From assembly GCF_000472445.1 (NCBI RefSeq), contig NZ_AXAJ01000006.1:157-64156 (forward strand): a stretch of 64,000 bases of DNA. The letters are read 5' to 3'. The position numbers were made by a program, and so were the translations under genes. Below are positions 28,014 through 37,991 of the stretch, in pieces; position 1 is the first letter of the stretch; each line of letters opens with the position of its first letter. The notes beneath the pieces are model-generated. The model was given only the letters and a program-made list of their open reading frames with translations, was not told the origin of the DNA and made no database searches. This DNA comes from Burkholderia sp. WSM2230. GTDB taxonomy: Bacteria > Pseudomonadota > Gammaproteobacteria > Burkholderiales > Burkholderiaceae.

Positions 28014-29231
28014 TTAGCGCGTCAGTTGTTTCAGGTAGAACAGCGTCTGCACGCTCGGCAACACCTGCTGCAACACGCGGTTGAACGTGGTCGAGGCAGC
28101 GGTGCCCACATACACGACGTCCAGCGGCTGCAACTGGAACTGCGCGGACAGCATGATCGCGTCGGGCTGCGTCATGTCGAGGCGGTACACGTCCGGCGTG
28201 GTCGGATGCTCGCGCATGCCGCGCATCACGAAGATCTGCCGCGGGTTCGCGTCGGTGTCGAGAATGCCGCCGGCCTGCGTGAGCGCGTCCGCAATCGTGA
28301 GACGCCCCTTCAGCATCGGCACCTGGATCGGCGTCTTCACCTCGCCCATCACGAAGATGCGGCTGTTGCTGCGGTCCGGCACGTTGATCACGTCGCCGTT
28401 TTGCAGCATCACGTTCTGCGTGGTGTCGCCGGCATCCAGCATGCGGTTCGCGTCGAGCACGTAGAGCTTGTTGTTGCGCGTGAGGCGCACGCGCTGGATG
28501 TCGGCGTCGGCGGTCGTGCCGCCCGAGCGCGTGAGCGCGTCGACGAGCGTGAGCGGCACGTCGCTCACCGCGAGCGGGCCCGGCGTCTTCACTTCGCCGG
28601 TGACCTGCACTTTCTGGCCGCGATACGAGAGCACGCGCACGTCGACCTGCGGATTGCGGATATAGCGCACGAGACCGCTCGCGAGCTGATCGCGCAACTC
28701 GCCGACGGTCTTGCCCGCGGCCCTGATGCGGCCGACGAACGGGAAATAGATGGTGCCGTCGGCGGCGATGGTCTGTCCGTACGGATCGGCCTGGCCCGGC
28801 AGCGCGGCCGTGTACGGCTGCTGCAACGCGCCCGCGATAGTTTGCGTGCTCGTGCCGCCCGCCGACAGCGTGCTGCCCTGCGGCGTGGTCAATTCGGGGT
28901 GATCCCACACGGTGATGCCGAGAATGTCCTGCGGCGAGAGCCGGTAGACGTATTGCGACGGATCGGCGAAAGCAGAGGTCGGCAGCGGACGCGGCGGCGC
29001 GCTCGCCTCGGCCTGGGCCTGGGCGGCGACGACGCTCGCGTCGATGACGTGAACCGGATACGTTTCCGCGGCCTGGCTCTGGTGTTGACCATCGTCTTTC
29101 AGGCGCGACGTGTCGAGATAGTTGCCCGGTGCGGTTGCGCAGGCCGACAGAAAGGACGTCAGCAAAAGCGTGGCGGCGAACCTGGCGCGCACGCGTGCGA
29201 ATGAGTGTGTAGCGAGTGTTTTCGTCAGCAT
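28014..29231 (-). CDS. bceE: Outer-membrane polysaccharide export lipoprotein (Wza-type)
   Basis: A 405-residue lipoprotein with a signal sequence and lipobox LSAC near residue 29. The polysaccharide-export domain (YRLSPQDILGITVWDHPEL, near residue 90) and two SLBB repeats follow (VQVTGEVKTPGPL... and IFVMGEVKTPIQVP...). It would form the outer-membrane channel. ATG 29231 overlaps the end of bceD by 7 bases. A second in-frame ATG at 29246 would add five residues. Neither has a strong Shine-Dalgarno, so coupling to bceD is likely. Confidence 0.92.
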   Translation of the reverse strand: MLTKTLATHSFARVRARFAATLLLTSFLSACATAPGNYLDTSRLKDDGQHQSQAAETYPVHVIDASVVAAQAQAEASAPPRPLPTSAFADPSQYVYRLSPQDILGITVWDHPELTTPQGSTLSAGGTSTQTIAGALQQPYTAALPGQADPYGQTIAADGTIYFPFVGRIRAAGKTVGELRDQLASGLVRYIRNPQVDVRVLSYRGQKVQVTGEVKTPGPLAVSDVPLTLVDALTRSGGTTADADIQRVRLTRNNKLYVLDANRMLDAGDTTQNVMLQNGDVINVPDRSNSRIFVMGEVKTPIQVPMLKGRLTIADALTQAGGILDTDANPRQIFVMRGMREHPTTPDVYRLDMTQPDAIMLSAQFQLQPLDVVYVGTAASTTFNRVLQQVLPSVQTLFYLKQLTR

Positions 29232-29674
29232 ATTTTTTTCAGCCATCCCATGACCAGATGTTCGATGAGCACGAGACTCTCCCGATAAGCGGATTCCTCG
29301 CCGCCGTGCGGGTCGGTGACGTCGGAAACGTCTTCCCACTTGCCGAGCGGAAAGACCTTGCCGCGCGAAGCCGGATCGAGCGCTTCTACCTCGCTCACCT
29401 GCGCGCGCTCGCTTACGAGCACGAGATCCGCGGACCGCACGAGCTGCCGGTCGAGACGCCGCGAGTGATGCGGACCCGAGGCGACGCCGCGCTCGGCGAG
29501 CAGGCGCTGCATGAGGGGGTCCATGCGCTGGCCGTTCATCGCACGGATGCCCGCCGAATGAAACGCGATGGACGGCGCCGCACCCTGCGCCCCCTGGCGC
29601 GCCTTGAACAGCATTTCGGCGGCGGGCGAGCGGCACACGTTGGCGTGGCAGACGATCAGAACGTTGGCGAACAT
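29225..29674 (-). CDS. bceD: Low-molecular-weight protein tyrosine phosphatase
   Basis: A 149-residue LMW phosphatase. The active-site loop C-H-A-N-V-C-R-S occupies residues 9-16 (Cys9, Arg15). The catalytic aspartate is in VTDPHGG near residue 122. It should dephosphorylate the BceF tyrosine tail, the established pairing in Wzb/Wzc-type systems. The ATG at 29674 follows AGGAG at 6 bases. Its stop lies within the beginning of bceE. Confidence 0.93.
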   Translation of the reverse strand: MFANVLIVCHANVCRSPAAEMLFKARQGAQGAAPSIAFHSAGIRAMNGQRMDPLMQRLLAERGVASGPHHSRRLDRQLVRSADLVLVSERAQVSEVEALDPASRGKVFPLGKWEDVSDVTDPHGGEESAYRESLVLIEHLVMGWLKKIC

Positions 29675-29699
29675 GGCGGGCTCCTGATGAGGCGCGGCT

Positions 29700-29790
29700 A
29701 TTTCATTCGAGCGGGCTTGCAAGCGGGCTTGAAAGCGGACCTGAGTCGGCCTGAAAGTGAGCCTGGAAAGCGCACCTGCAAGCCGCGCGG
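29700..29790. repeat. Degenerate ~12-bp tandem repeat between bceC and bceD
   Basis: About seven imperfect copies of a unit like GCGGGCTTGAAA run head to tail in the short gap between the bceC stop and the bceD ribosome-binding site. They form no strong hairpin. They may modulate expression within the unit or simply reflect slippage. Confidence 0.6.
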
Positions 29791-29799
29791 TCAGCGGGT

Positions 29800-31278
29800 C
29801 TAGTCGCCCGCCTGGGCGGCGGCGAGCGCATCGTCCTGCATGACCGGCAGGCCGTTTGCGCCGACTCCGTTTGCGCCGACTCCGTTGGCACCCACTCTGG
29901 CCGGCGCATTGCGCAGCGCATGCTGGCGGCCTATCGCGTGATACTCGATGCCGAGTTCGAGCAGCGCATCCGGCTCGTACAGATTGCGGCCGTCGAAAAT
30001 CAGCGGCGTCTTCAGCATCGTTTTCAGCGCAGCGAAATCCGGGCTCTTGAAGACTTTCCACTCGGTCAGGATCACGAGTGCGTCGGCGCCCTCGGCCGCT
30101 TCCATCTCTTCATTCACGAACTGAAGCCGCGCGTGCTGTTGCGGCACCTCTTTGAGGTCGAGCGCAAACACGCGCTTCGATTCGTCTATCGCGACCGGGT
30201 CATATGCTTTCACGCGCGCACCGCGGCGCAGCAGTTCCGCAATCAGCGGACGGCTCGGCGCTTCGCGCATGTCGTCGGTATTGGGCTTGAATGCGAGGCC
30301 CCACACGGCGAATGTGCGGTCCGACAGGTCCTCGCCGAGACGCGCGACGATCTTCTGCCCGAGCACCTTCTTCTGTGTGTCGTTGACCGCTTCGACGGCT
30401 TCGAGAATGCGCAGGTTCGCGTTGTGATCTGCGGCCGTGCGGATCAGCGCCTGCACGTCTTTCGGGAAGCACGAACCGCCGTAGCCACAACCCGCGTACA
30501 GAAAGTCATAGCCGATGCGCGGGTCGGAACCGATGCCGCGGCGCACCGCCTCAATGTCCGCGCCGACGCGATCGGCGAGATTCGCAAGCTCGTTCATGTA
30601 CGAGATGCGTGTCGCGAGCATCGCATTCGCCGCGTATTTGGTGAACTCGGCCGAACGCACGTCCATGTACAGCGTGCGTTCGCGATTGCGATTGAACGGC
30701 GCGTAAAGACGCTTCATCAACTCGCGCGCCTTTTCGCCGGGCACGTCTTCATCGCAACCGAGCACAATGCGGTCGGGCCGCGTGAAGTCTTCCACGGCGG
30801 CGCCTTCCTTCAGGAACTCGGGGTTCGACACGACCGAGAACATGTGATTCAGATTGCGCGCCTCGAGCTCCTCGGCGACCACTTCACGCACCCGCGAAGC
30901 GGTGCCGACCGGCACCGTCGATTTGTCGACGATCACCTTGAAGCCCGTCATATGGCGGCCGATGTTGCGCGCCGCGGCGAGCACGTATTGCAGGTCCGCG
31001 GAACCGTCTTCGTCCGACGGCGTCCCCACCGCGATGAACTGGATGTCGCCATGCGCGACCGCCGCTTCCACATCGGTCGAAAACGTCAGGCGCCCGGCCT
31101 TGCGATTGCGCGCGATGATCTCCTGCAGACCCGGTTCATGAATCGGCACACCGCCGCCGTTGAGCACGTCGATCTTGCGCTGATCGACGTCGAGACAGAA
31201 CACGTCATGGCCGATGTCGGCCAGACAGGCGCCCGTCACGAGGCCCACGTAGCCACTACCGATGATCGTCAGGTTCAT
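29800..31278 (-). CDS. bceC: UDP-glucose 6-dehydrogenase
   Basis: A 492-residue enzyme that oxidises UDP-glucose to UDP-glucuronate with NAD. The NAD motif GSGYVG is at residues 7-12, [10 protein letters not shown] near residue 107, and the catalytic cysteine in GGSCFPKD near residue 270. The C-terminal UDP-binding domain ends near 445. The tail then carries three VGANG units (about residues 461-475), coded by a 15-bp tandem repeat at 29852-29896. The tail is likely disordered and may vary in copy number. It lies between bceB and bceD in one unit. Confidence 0.95.
   Translation of the reverse strand: MNLTIIGSGYVGLVTGACLADIGHDVFCLDVDQRKIDVLNGGGVPIHEPGLQEIIARNRKAGRLTFSTDVEAAVAHGDIQFIAVGTPSDEDGSADLQYVLAAARNIGRHMTGFKVIVDKSTVPVGTASRVREVVAEELEARNLNHMFSVVSNPEFLKEGAAVEDFTRPDRIVLGCDEDVPGEKARELMKRLYAPFNRNRERTLYMDVRSAEFTKYAANAMLATRISYMNELANLADRVGADIEAVRRGIGSDPRIGYDFLYAGCGYGGSCFPKDVQALIRTAADHNANLRILEAVEAVNDTQKKVLGQKIVARLGEDLSDRTFAVWGLAFKPNTDDMREAPSRPLIAELLRRGARVKAYDPVAIDESKRVFALDLKEVPQQHARLQFVNEEMEAAEGADALVILTEWKVFKSPDFAALKTMLKTPLIFDGRNLYEPDALLELGIEYHAIGRQHALRNAPARVGANGVGANGVGANGLPVMQDDALAAAQAGD
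29852..29896. repeat. 15-bp tandem repeat, three copies, in the bceC tail
   Basis: Copies at 29852-29866 and 29867-29881 are identical (CCGTTTGCGCCGACT). The third (29882-29896) differs at a few bases. Being a multiple of three, changes in copy number keep the frame and only lengthen or shorten the VGANG tail. Confidence 0.85.
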
Positions 31279-31309
31279 GTATTACCTCGCAGGAAATTTG
31301 AGTGGGTGT

Positions 31310-32707
31310 TCAATATGCATTGCTGCCGACAAAGCCCTTCCAGAGCGTCAGCACGACGATCTTGATGTCGAGCCAGAAGGTCCAGTGCTGCATGTAATAG
31401 AGGTCGAGCTTGACGCGGCCCATCATCTTTTCGATGCGGTCGGTCTCGCCGCGATAGCCGTTGATCTGCGCCCAGCCGGTGATGCCCGGCTTGATCCGGT
31501 AGCGATGCATGTAGCCCTTCACCAGATCCTTATAGATGTCGTCGTGTTCGAGCGCATGCGGACGCGGCCCGACCACCGACATCTCGCCGCGCAGCACGTT
31601 GATGAATTGCGGCAGCTCGTCGAGGCTCGTGCGCCGCAGGAAGGCGCCGACCGCGGTAATGCGCGGATCGCGGCGCGTGGCCTGAGTGATTTTGCCGGCC
31701 TCTTCCTTGTGCACCCGCATAGAACGGAACTTGTAAATTTCGAACTCGTGTCCGTCGATACCCTTGCGTTTCTGACGGAAGAACACGGGGCCCGGCGAGC
31801 TCAGCTTGACGAGCACCGCGATCACGAGCATTACCGGCGCGAGCGCGGTCAACGCGGCGAGCGCGAAGAGCCGGTCGAAAATGCGCTTGGGCAGCACGCG
31901 CAAATCGGTGATCGGGGACGCAGCCAGGTTGATGGCCGGCACGCCGAGCAGCTCCACCATCGGCTGATTGAAGAGCGTGAGGCTGCGTACATCCGGAATG
32001 AAGCGGATGTTCACGAAGTCGTTGCGCAGATCCATCACAATGCGATGTATTTCCTTTTCCTTCGAGATCGGCAGCGCGAGCCACAGCTCGCGAATCGCGC
32101 GCTGGCGCACGAGCTGGATCATGCGCTGATAGTCGCGTTCCACCGGCACGCCTTCTATCGCGTCGGCGGCGTCGGGGTCTTCGTAGGGGTTGATGGTGCG
32201 GTCCTCGTCGAATACCACGACAGGGCTGAAGCCGGCGTCCGGACGGCTGCGCATCTGCTGGATCAGAAAGCGCCCATACGGCGCACCGCCGACGATTGCC
32301 ACCGCGCGCTGATTGAAGCCCTCGCGGCGCAGCCCGCGCAGAATCGAATAGACGATCACCTTGTTGACGACCAGCAGCACGATGGCGGCGAGCGCCCAGT
32401 AGACGAGCCACAGCCGCGACAGACTGTCCGCGCGATGCAGGCTGAAGCTGATCAGCACGCCGGTGACCTCGACCATCGCCCAGCCGCCGGCGACACGGCA
32501 CAGCAGGTCGTAGAGCGGCTTGCCGCGCCACGACTGATAGATGCCGAGCGCGGGAAAGAACACGACCACGAGCAGTACGTCGAAGGCCAGCGACACGCTT
32601 TGCATATCGTCCAGCCACACTACTTTCCCGCTGTGCACGGCCGCCGCGATCGCGGCGCCGAGCGTGACCATCGCGATGTCGATGAGTCTCGATAGAACGC
32701 TCAGCAT
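31310..32707 (-). CDS. bceB: Undecaprenyl-phosphate glucose-1-phosphate transferase (priming enzyme)
   Basis: A 465-residue polyisoprenyl-phosphate hexose-1-phosphate transferase. Four or five membrane spans fill the first ~120 residues. A nucleotide-binding-like central domain follows ([16 protein letters not shown] near 138). The C-terminal sugar transferase domain starts at about 270 with [37 protein letters not shown] and [15 protein letters not shown]. It starts the repeat unit by attaching glucose-1-phosphate to the lipid carrier. It is the first gene of the bceB-K unit. Confidence 0.93.
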   Translation of the reverse strand: MLSVLSRLIDIAMVTLGAAIAAAVHSGKVVWLDDMQSVSLAFDVLLVVVFFPALGIYQSWRGKPLYDLLCRVAGGWAMVEVTGVLISFSLHRADSLSRLWLVYWALAAIVLLVVNKVIVYSILRGLRREGFNQRAVAIVGGAPYGRFLIQQMRSRPDAGFSPVVVFDEDRTINPYEDPDAADAIEGVPVERDYQRMIQLVRQRAIRELWLALPISKEKEIHRIVMDLRNDFVNIRFIPDVRSLTLFNQPMVELLGVPAINLAASPITDLRVLPKRIFDRLFALAALTALAPVMLVIAVLVKLSSPGPVFFRQKRKGIDGHEFEIYKFRSMRVHKEEAGKITQATRRDPRITAVGAFLRRTSLDELPQFINVLRGEMSVVGPRPHALEHDDIYKDLVKGYMHRYRIKPGITGWAQINGYRGETDRIEKMMGRVKLDLYYMQHWTFWLDIKIVVLTLWKGFVGSNAY

Positions 32708-33387
32708 GCGCTACCCCTCAGTTCGTCAGTCAAGTGCCATCCCGTTGGTTAGTCGGCTGCCTTGCCGGTTGCCTGGCCGGCTCGTTGTTCAGGAAGAAGG
32801 CCCGCTCGTTCCCGCTGCGGCGCACGCAACGCCGGTAGTCGCGTCGGCAGATTAATTGCCCGACGCGAAACCGATCAAAGCCGTGCCAATTGCAATTCCG
32901 CTTTCCGCCTTGCTGAACCGTCGCTCGGCCGCCTGCGAAAAACGTGTCTCGGAATGAGTGAATGTCCTTCTACAGGTATGAATAAAGCGCTATTAAAATT
33001 CACGCCGCAAGGCCGCAAAAATCTCAAAATGTATCGGTCAAAAATTCGGAATTTCTTTGCGATTTTATCCGGCAGTTTTTACCGGATTGGGACGGGTCTG
33101 CTGCTTTTTTCAGCGCGCTTGCGGCCGGATCGGCGCCTTGTTGCGCGGATCGCGTGCGCGATCGAGGCGGTGCGGCGGTGATTATTGTGGCGCAGGCGCC
33201 GGTGTAAAAAAACCGCACTCCCATTTTTTGACTTATTTTTTATTTTAGAAATTCGCGGCGACATTTTTTGTTCATCAAGTGTGTGGCTTTATGACGGGCT
33301 TTATATAGTTTCCATTTAACGCGCTTTTATTGATTTCAATGTTCGTGATAAAACTCCACGCATTCAACCAGTCCCGAGGAGTTCATC
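32708..33387. promoter_or_regulatory. Divergent control region between bceB and bceA
   Basis: 680 bases with no supported gene. From about 33180 to 33360 the sequence turns strongly AT-rich with several A/T runs. A tight inverted repeat GATCGCG-TG-CGCGATC lies at 33148-33163 on the edge of that island and could be an operator. Promoters for the whole bceB-K unit and for bceA must lie here. GAGGAG precedes the bceA start. Confidence 0.55.
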
Positions 33388-34953
33388 ATGACAGCTCCGG
33401 TTACGGCCACGTCCGCCGACACCCGGCCCGCAGAAGCGCTGCCCGCGCAGGTCAAACTGAAGGTTCATCCCGTGATCCTGGCAGGTGGCTCCGGCACGAG
33501 GTTGTGGCCGATGTCGCGCGAACAGCACCCCAAACAGCTGATCGGCCTGCTCGGCGAAGATTCGCTGCTGCAATCCACCACGCGCCGTCTTGACGGGCTG
33601 GAAGCCGGCTATCCGCTGACCGGCAAACTCGTCGTGGTGGCGAACGAGGAACAGCGCTTTACGACCGCCGAGCAGTTGCGCACCATCGGCAAGCCGACCC
33701 GCCTGATTCTCGAACCGGTAGGCCGCGATACCGCCCCCGCGCTGACCGTGGCCGCGCTTTCCGTCGCGGCTCAAGACGAGGACGGCATCATGGTGGTGAT
33801 GCCCGCGGATCACGCGGTCACCGACATCAAAGGTTTTCATGCGGCCGTCGCCGCGGGCGTGCAGCATGCAGCGGCGGGCCAGATCGTCACGATGGGCATC
33901 GTGCCGACGCGCGCGGAAACGGGCTACGGTTACATCCGGATTGGCGCGGCCATCGGCACGCCTGGCGATCCTGATGAAACGCAAGCAGCGGATCATGCGG
34001 ACACAAGCGCTGCTGTCGCCGCGCACAGGCTCGATCGCTTCGTCGAAAAGCCGCATCTCGAACTGGCGCAGCGCTATGTCGAGTCACGCGAATACTGGTG
34101 GAACAGCGGCATTTTCATCATGCGCGCGTCGACGTGGCTCAAGGCGATCCGTCACTTCCAGCCGGCCATCTACGAAGCGTGCGAAGCAGCCTACGCAGGC
34201 GGCAAGGCAGACGGCGACTTTTTCCGCCTGCAGCGCGATGCGTTCAGCGCGTCGCCTTCCAATTCGATCGACTACGCGGTGATGGAGCAGCTCGGTCATG
34301 ACCAGAACGTCGCCGCGGGCGTAGTCGTGCCCTTGCAGGCAGGCTGGTCGGACGTGGGCTCATGGGACGCGATCTGGGACATCTCGGAGAAAGACGCGGA
34401 GCAGAATGTTGGCCGCGGCCGCGTGATGTTCGAAGGCGCCTCCTCCACCTTCGCGCATTCCGAAGGACGCCTGATTGCCTGCGTCGGCACGCAGGACCTG
34501 GTCGTGGTTGAAACGGCCGACGCGATTCTCGTCGCAGACAAATCGCGCGTGCAGGACGTCAAGAAGATCGTGGGCCGCATTCGCAGCGAGGGCGGCCTCG
34601 AAGCGGCCAACCATCGCAAGGTGCATCGCCCGTGGGGCAACTACGATTCCGTCGATACGGGCGAGCGTTTCCAGGTAAAGCGCATTGTCGTGAAACCGGG
34701 AGCGCGCCTCTCGCTGCAAATGCACCATCACCGCGCCGAACATTGGATTGTCGTGCGCGGCACCGCACTCGTCACGCGAGGTGAAGAGCGCTTTATCGTC
34801 TCCGAAAACGAATCTGCTTATATCCCGCTCGGCGTCACGCACCGTCTCGAGAACCCCGGCAAGATGCCGCTCGAAATGATCGAGGTGCAATCCGGCTCGT
34901 ATCTCGGCGAAGACGATATCGTGCGCTTCGACGACACTTATGGACGCCAATGA
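33388..34953 (+). CDS. bceA: Bifunctional mannose-1-phosphate guanylyltransferase / mannose-6-phosphate isomerase
   Basis: A 521-residue type II enzyme. The N-terminal nucleotidyltransferase domain has ILAGGSGTRLWPMSR near residue 30 and the FVEKP motif near 218. The C-terminal cupin isomerase domain has the metal-binding QMHHHRAEHW near residue 444, with YIPLGVTHRLENP behind it. It yields GDP-mannose, both a donor and the substrate of BceN. It is alone on the plus strand. Directly past the stop a short word (CGCCAAT) recurs three times. Confidence 0.95.
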   Translation: MTAPVTATSADTRPAEALPAQVKLKVHPVILAGGSGTRLWPMSREQHPKQLIGLLGEDSLLQSTTRRLDGLEAGYPLTGKLVVVANEEQRFTTAEQLRTIGKPTRLILEPVGRDTAPALTVAALSVAAQDEDGIMVVMPADHAVTDIKGFHAAVAAGVQHAAAGQIVTMGIVPTRAETGYGYIRIGAAIGTPGDPDETQAADHADTSAAVAAHRLDRFVEKPHLELAQRYVESREYWWNSGIFIMRASTWLKAIRHFQPAIYEACEAAYAGGKADGDFFRLQRDAFSASPSNSIDYAVMEQLGHDQNVAAGVVVPLQAGWSDVGSWDAIWDISEKDAEQNVGRGRVMFEGASSTFAHSEGRLIACVGTQDLVVVETADAILVADKSRVQDVKKIVGRIRSEGGLEAANHRKVHRPWGNYDSVDTGERFQVKRIVVKPGARLSLQMHHHRAEHWIVVRGTALVTRGEERFIVSENESAYIPLGVTHRLENPGKMPLEMIEVQSGSYLGEDDIVRFDDTYGRQ

Positions 34954-35086
34954 GGCACGCCAATAAGCGACGCCAATAAAGCCCCGAATCAGATACGCGA
35001 GGTCACTTGCAGGAACAGCGTTGAATCACAGCGAATGAAGCGGGAAGCTGCGGCGGTTGCTCCGACAGCCGCGGGGTACTGCGCGC

Positions 35087-36583
35087 TCATCCCGCGTGGG
35101 AGATGAGTTCTGTGTGCGACGGATAACGTTCTGCTTTTTCGCGGTCGGCGGCTGTGAGTGCTGCTGCCGCGTTGGCCTCAATGGCCGCATTGGTGATCGT
35201 TGCGCCGGTTGCCGGGCCGGTTGCCGCGTTCACGTTCACCGTACCTGTTACTGCGCGAGCGGCGGGCTCGCCCGTGTAACGACGCAGCGGTCCACGAAAC
35301 GCATTCAACGAACCATGCAACGGCACGCCGTGATGCGCGGCAACCTGCTCCGGCATATGACGCATGCCCGTCATGTAACCGGCCTGCGACGCCGCGTATG
35401 GCGCGTGAGCCGCTGGCGCGTTCGGGGCGTTCGGTGCGTTCAGCGCGGGCCTATGCAGCGGCGCATGCATCGACGTTGCGTGCGTTTGCGGTGCGCGCAA
35501 CGTCGACGCTGCGCCGGTGGCTTGTGTTGCTTGTACTGCTTGCGCGGCCGCCAGCGTCGCGCACTCGCGATCGATCCACTGCGCCGCCCACTCGAATGCA
35601 TAATGCTCGGCTGAGTCCGCGTCCGCAAAGCGCGGACCGACGAGGCCGGAACGCTCCACGCGCTTGCCGTCCTTCATGATTTCCGCCCATGCGCGATACA
35701 TCGAGTTGGGCACGCGCTCGGCGGCGACATAGATCAGATAGCCGTGCCGCTCGGCGACCTGCCGGCCGCGCGGTGCGAGACTTGTCGACAGCGGGCTGCG
35801 CTGCAGCGCGGCTCCGGAGATTTCGCGCGCCGATGCAATTGCCGAATTCAACCCTTGCATGGCGGCACCGACTGCGCCCGCTTCGTTCATCGCGCGCAAG
35901 TCGGCGCGCAGCGGCGGGCGCGGCGCATAAGCGACGGATGGCGTCGGCAAGGCCGGCGCGCGCGGTACCGGTGCGTGGGCTACATGGGTTACACGTGCGG
36001 CATGTACGGCTTGAGCAGATCGGGCGGCCTGTGCATCTTGTGCGGCTTGCGCTCCACCAGACTCGCCATGGTCGAAGCCCGCCAGTTGACGCGTGATGTC
36101 CGCGATGGGATCGGCCGAACGCCAGGCCCGCAGTTGGGACGGCTGAGCCGGGTGCAACGCGTTCGACGCGTTGCCGGGCGCCTGCCACGACTCGGGGCTC
36201 TTCCACGATACCCCGCGCGGACTTTCGTCGCGCATGCTGGGTGCTTCCGCAACCGGCGCAGCGGGTTTGGCCGCGACGGGCGGTGCAGGTTGAGGAACAT
36301 ACGCGAACTTGCGCCCTGTCCTGGACAGAAGCCGAACCATTTCGAGCAGCGTGCCGTTCAGTTGCCATTCTTCGAAACGGCGCCGGCAGGTGGGACCCGA
36401 CGGATAACGGCCCGGCAGCTTCGACCATGGCTCTCCGGTAGTCAGGATCCACAACACGGCATTGGCCACGACACGTGGGTCGGCGCGGGGCCGCCCGCGC
36501 CGGTTCAGACGGACGGCCGGCTCATCAGAGACAAGCGCTGCCAGCAGCGCCCATTCGTCATTGCTTAGCTCATCGAAAAACAT
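35087..36583 (-). CDS. Protein with IS5-type transposase DNA-binding domain and Ala/Pro-rich tail
   Basis: A 498-residue protein. Residues 1-90 match the N-terminal domain of IS402/IS5-like transposases (DUF4096 type: SNDEWALLAALV, GRPRADPRVVANAVLWILTT, WSKLPGRYPSGPTCRRRF). No DDE catalytic domain follows. A low-complexity Ala/Pro/His-rich linker occupies about 95-270. A small conserved-looking alpha/beta segment (HGYLIYVAAERVPNSMYRAW, about 275-342) and a second low-complexity tail come after it. ATG 36583 has GGAG 8 bases upstream. No terminal inverted repeats were seen. It is most simply a domesticated transposase domain used as a DNA-binding regulator. Its position at the edge of the exopolysaccharide locus suggests, but does not show, a role there. 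Confidence 0.7.
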   Translation of the reverse strand: MFFDELSNDEWALLAALVSDEPAVRLNRRGRPRADPRVVANAVLWILTTGEPWSKLPGRYPSGPTCRRRFEEWQLNGTLLEMVRLLSRTGRKFAYVPQPAPPVAAKPAAPVAEAPSMRDESPRGVSWKSPESWQAPGNASNALHPAQPSQLRAWRSADPIADITRQLAGFDHGESGGAQAAQDAQAARSAQAVHAARVTHVAHAPVPRAPALPTPSVAYAPRPPLRADLRAMNEAGAVGAAMQGLNSAIASAREISGAALQRSPLSTSLAPRGRQVAERHGYLIYVAAERVPNSMYRAWAEIMKDGKRVERSGLVGPRFADADSAEHYAFEWAAQWIDRECATLAAAQAVQATQATGAASTLRAPQTHATSMHAPLHRPALNAPNAPNAPAAHAPYAASQAGYMTGMRHMPEQVAAHHGVPLHGSLNAFRGPLRRYTGEPAARAVTGTVNVNAATGPATGATITNAAIEANAAAALTAADREKAERYPSHTELISHAG

Positions 36584-37230
36584 GGATTTTCTCCACGCAG
36601 CCTGGCCGGGCCGCGGCTTTGGGCCGACCACGGATTCAACCTTCACGATCCGTGTATCACCCTCGGTTGCACAAATATGTCTTTTACGTTCTGTTTGCTG
36701 GTCACTACCGCCCTGTGTCAGTGCGGTTTATCCCTATTGCGAAGCACAAAACGTGGTCTCACTCGTGCATGGGAGAATTGTGCACGAAGCATACCATCCC
36801 CAGGGTTTGCGTGAATATCGTTGCGACAAGTGTTACGGATAGAAACAAACTTGTGCTTTTCACTCCATTAATTCACGTCATGCCGTAACGGAAATGTTCC
36901 TGCGATAGCGCCGAAATTGCTATTGAATGCGGTAAGAGTCGGCAAATAGAGAGGCAAAAGCGCTGCAAATGTGCGCCAAAAAACGCGAGAACGCGCATGG
37001 CGAGGGGCGCCGCATTGCCTGCCCGATTCGGCAGCGTCACCGCGCAATGACTCCTTCTACGCCCTGCTTACCCGCATGCGCCGATTCGTTGCGCGCGCAT
37101 CGAGTCAACGGTGCCGGTGCGAGATGACATCGCTGTGGCAATAATGGCTCGCGGCGTGTTCGAAGGAGCCACGCGCGACGCATGGCCGGTGAGTCTTTTG
37201 CCCGCTCTGCTGCGGGCCGGGCGCGAACCG
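36584..37230. other. Non-coding stretch upstream of the transposase-like gene
   Basis: 647 bases with no convincing gene on either strand. The part nearest the gene (36640-36900) is of lower GC content and probably holds its promoter. The rest (36960-37230) is GC-rich, with short open frames lacking ribosome-binding sites. No terminator or insertion-sequence end was recognised. Confidence 0.45.
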
Positions 37231-37527
37231 CTAACGGATTGGATTGGTCGCGCCCTCGCCGACCACGGTGGTCCATTCGCGCACACGCCAGCGTGCAACA
37301 AGGCCGGCGCGCACATAGGGGTCGGCTTCGGCAAAGGCTTGCGCGACGCGAGGCGTGTCGCCCTTGAAAAGGAGCACGGCGGTATCCACAGGATCGGCCA
37401 ATGCGCCGGCAAGCACCAGTTCGCCGCGCTCCGCCGCTGCCCAGGCCAGCTTCAGGTGCGCCTCGCGATGCTCGCCGCGCCGTTCCAGGTAGTCCGGCAC
37501 GAGGTCATAGGTCAAAAGATAGTGCAT
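37231..37527 (-). CDS. YciI-like protein
   Basis: A 98-residue protein of the YciI/dimeric alpha-beta barrel (EthD-like) superfamily. It opens YLLTYDLVPDYLERR and keeps the family histidine in EAHLKLAW near residue 25 and the aspartate in LADPVD near residue 46. ADPYVRAGLVARWRVREW closes the fold. Family members are small cytoplasmic enzymes or accessory proteins, and most are uncharacterised. It stands alone. Confidence 0.85.
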   Translation of the reverse strand: MHYLLTYDLVPDYLERRGEHREAHLKLAWAAAERGELVLAGALADPVDTAVLLFKGDTPRVAQAFAEADPYVRAGLVARWRVREWTTVVGEGATNPIR

Positions 37528-37991
37528 GTCAAATCCTCCTGGTTAGTTCATGTCACCACAATACGCCGCAACCTGACGGCATATGGACACAGCGAATACG
37601 CGAATTGGCATTAATGATTTTCCTCAGGATTTCCTTACCAATTGCGATTCATGTGCATTCGCAGCAACTTCGCGCTTCCTTGGAACAATGCAGTGCGAAT
37701 TTCCAACCGCTCAACCCGCAGCGCAGGCGGCGAATTACAGTCGAATTGCATAGCCGTTTAATCTGCAATGCATAATATAATTACTGGTCCGTATTGCTTC
37801 ATCCAACGGATGCCAGTTTGCGCGAGCCGCCGCTCCATCAGGGAAAACCAGCGGACACCACTGTCAACGGGAACGCGGTATTGACCGTTGATGCAGACAG
37901 CATTTGCCGTAATGGACTTGCCGAGGGCCGGTTGCCGTCGACGCCCACGTGCATGAACACCAAAAACGTTTACACACCGATGGAGTGTCAC
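37528..37991. other. Intergenic region upstream of the PsiF-like gene
   Basis: 464 bases between divergent genes. It is of mixed composition, more AT-rich around 37600-37800. It should contain both promoters. I looked for a tandem Pho-box (CTGTCA repeats) because of the PsiF family link and found only one isolated CTGTCA near 37861. Confidence 0.45.

Noticed and set aside
35087..36583. Intact insertion sequence
   Set aside because: No DDE domain, no terminal inverted repeats and no target-site duplication could be found around the gene.
37528..37991. Pho box upstream of the PsiF-like gene
   Set aside because: Only one CTGTCA word was found, without the second copy at 11-base spacing.
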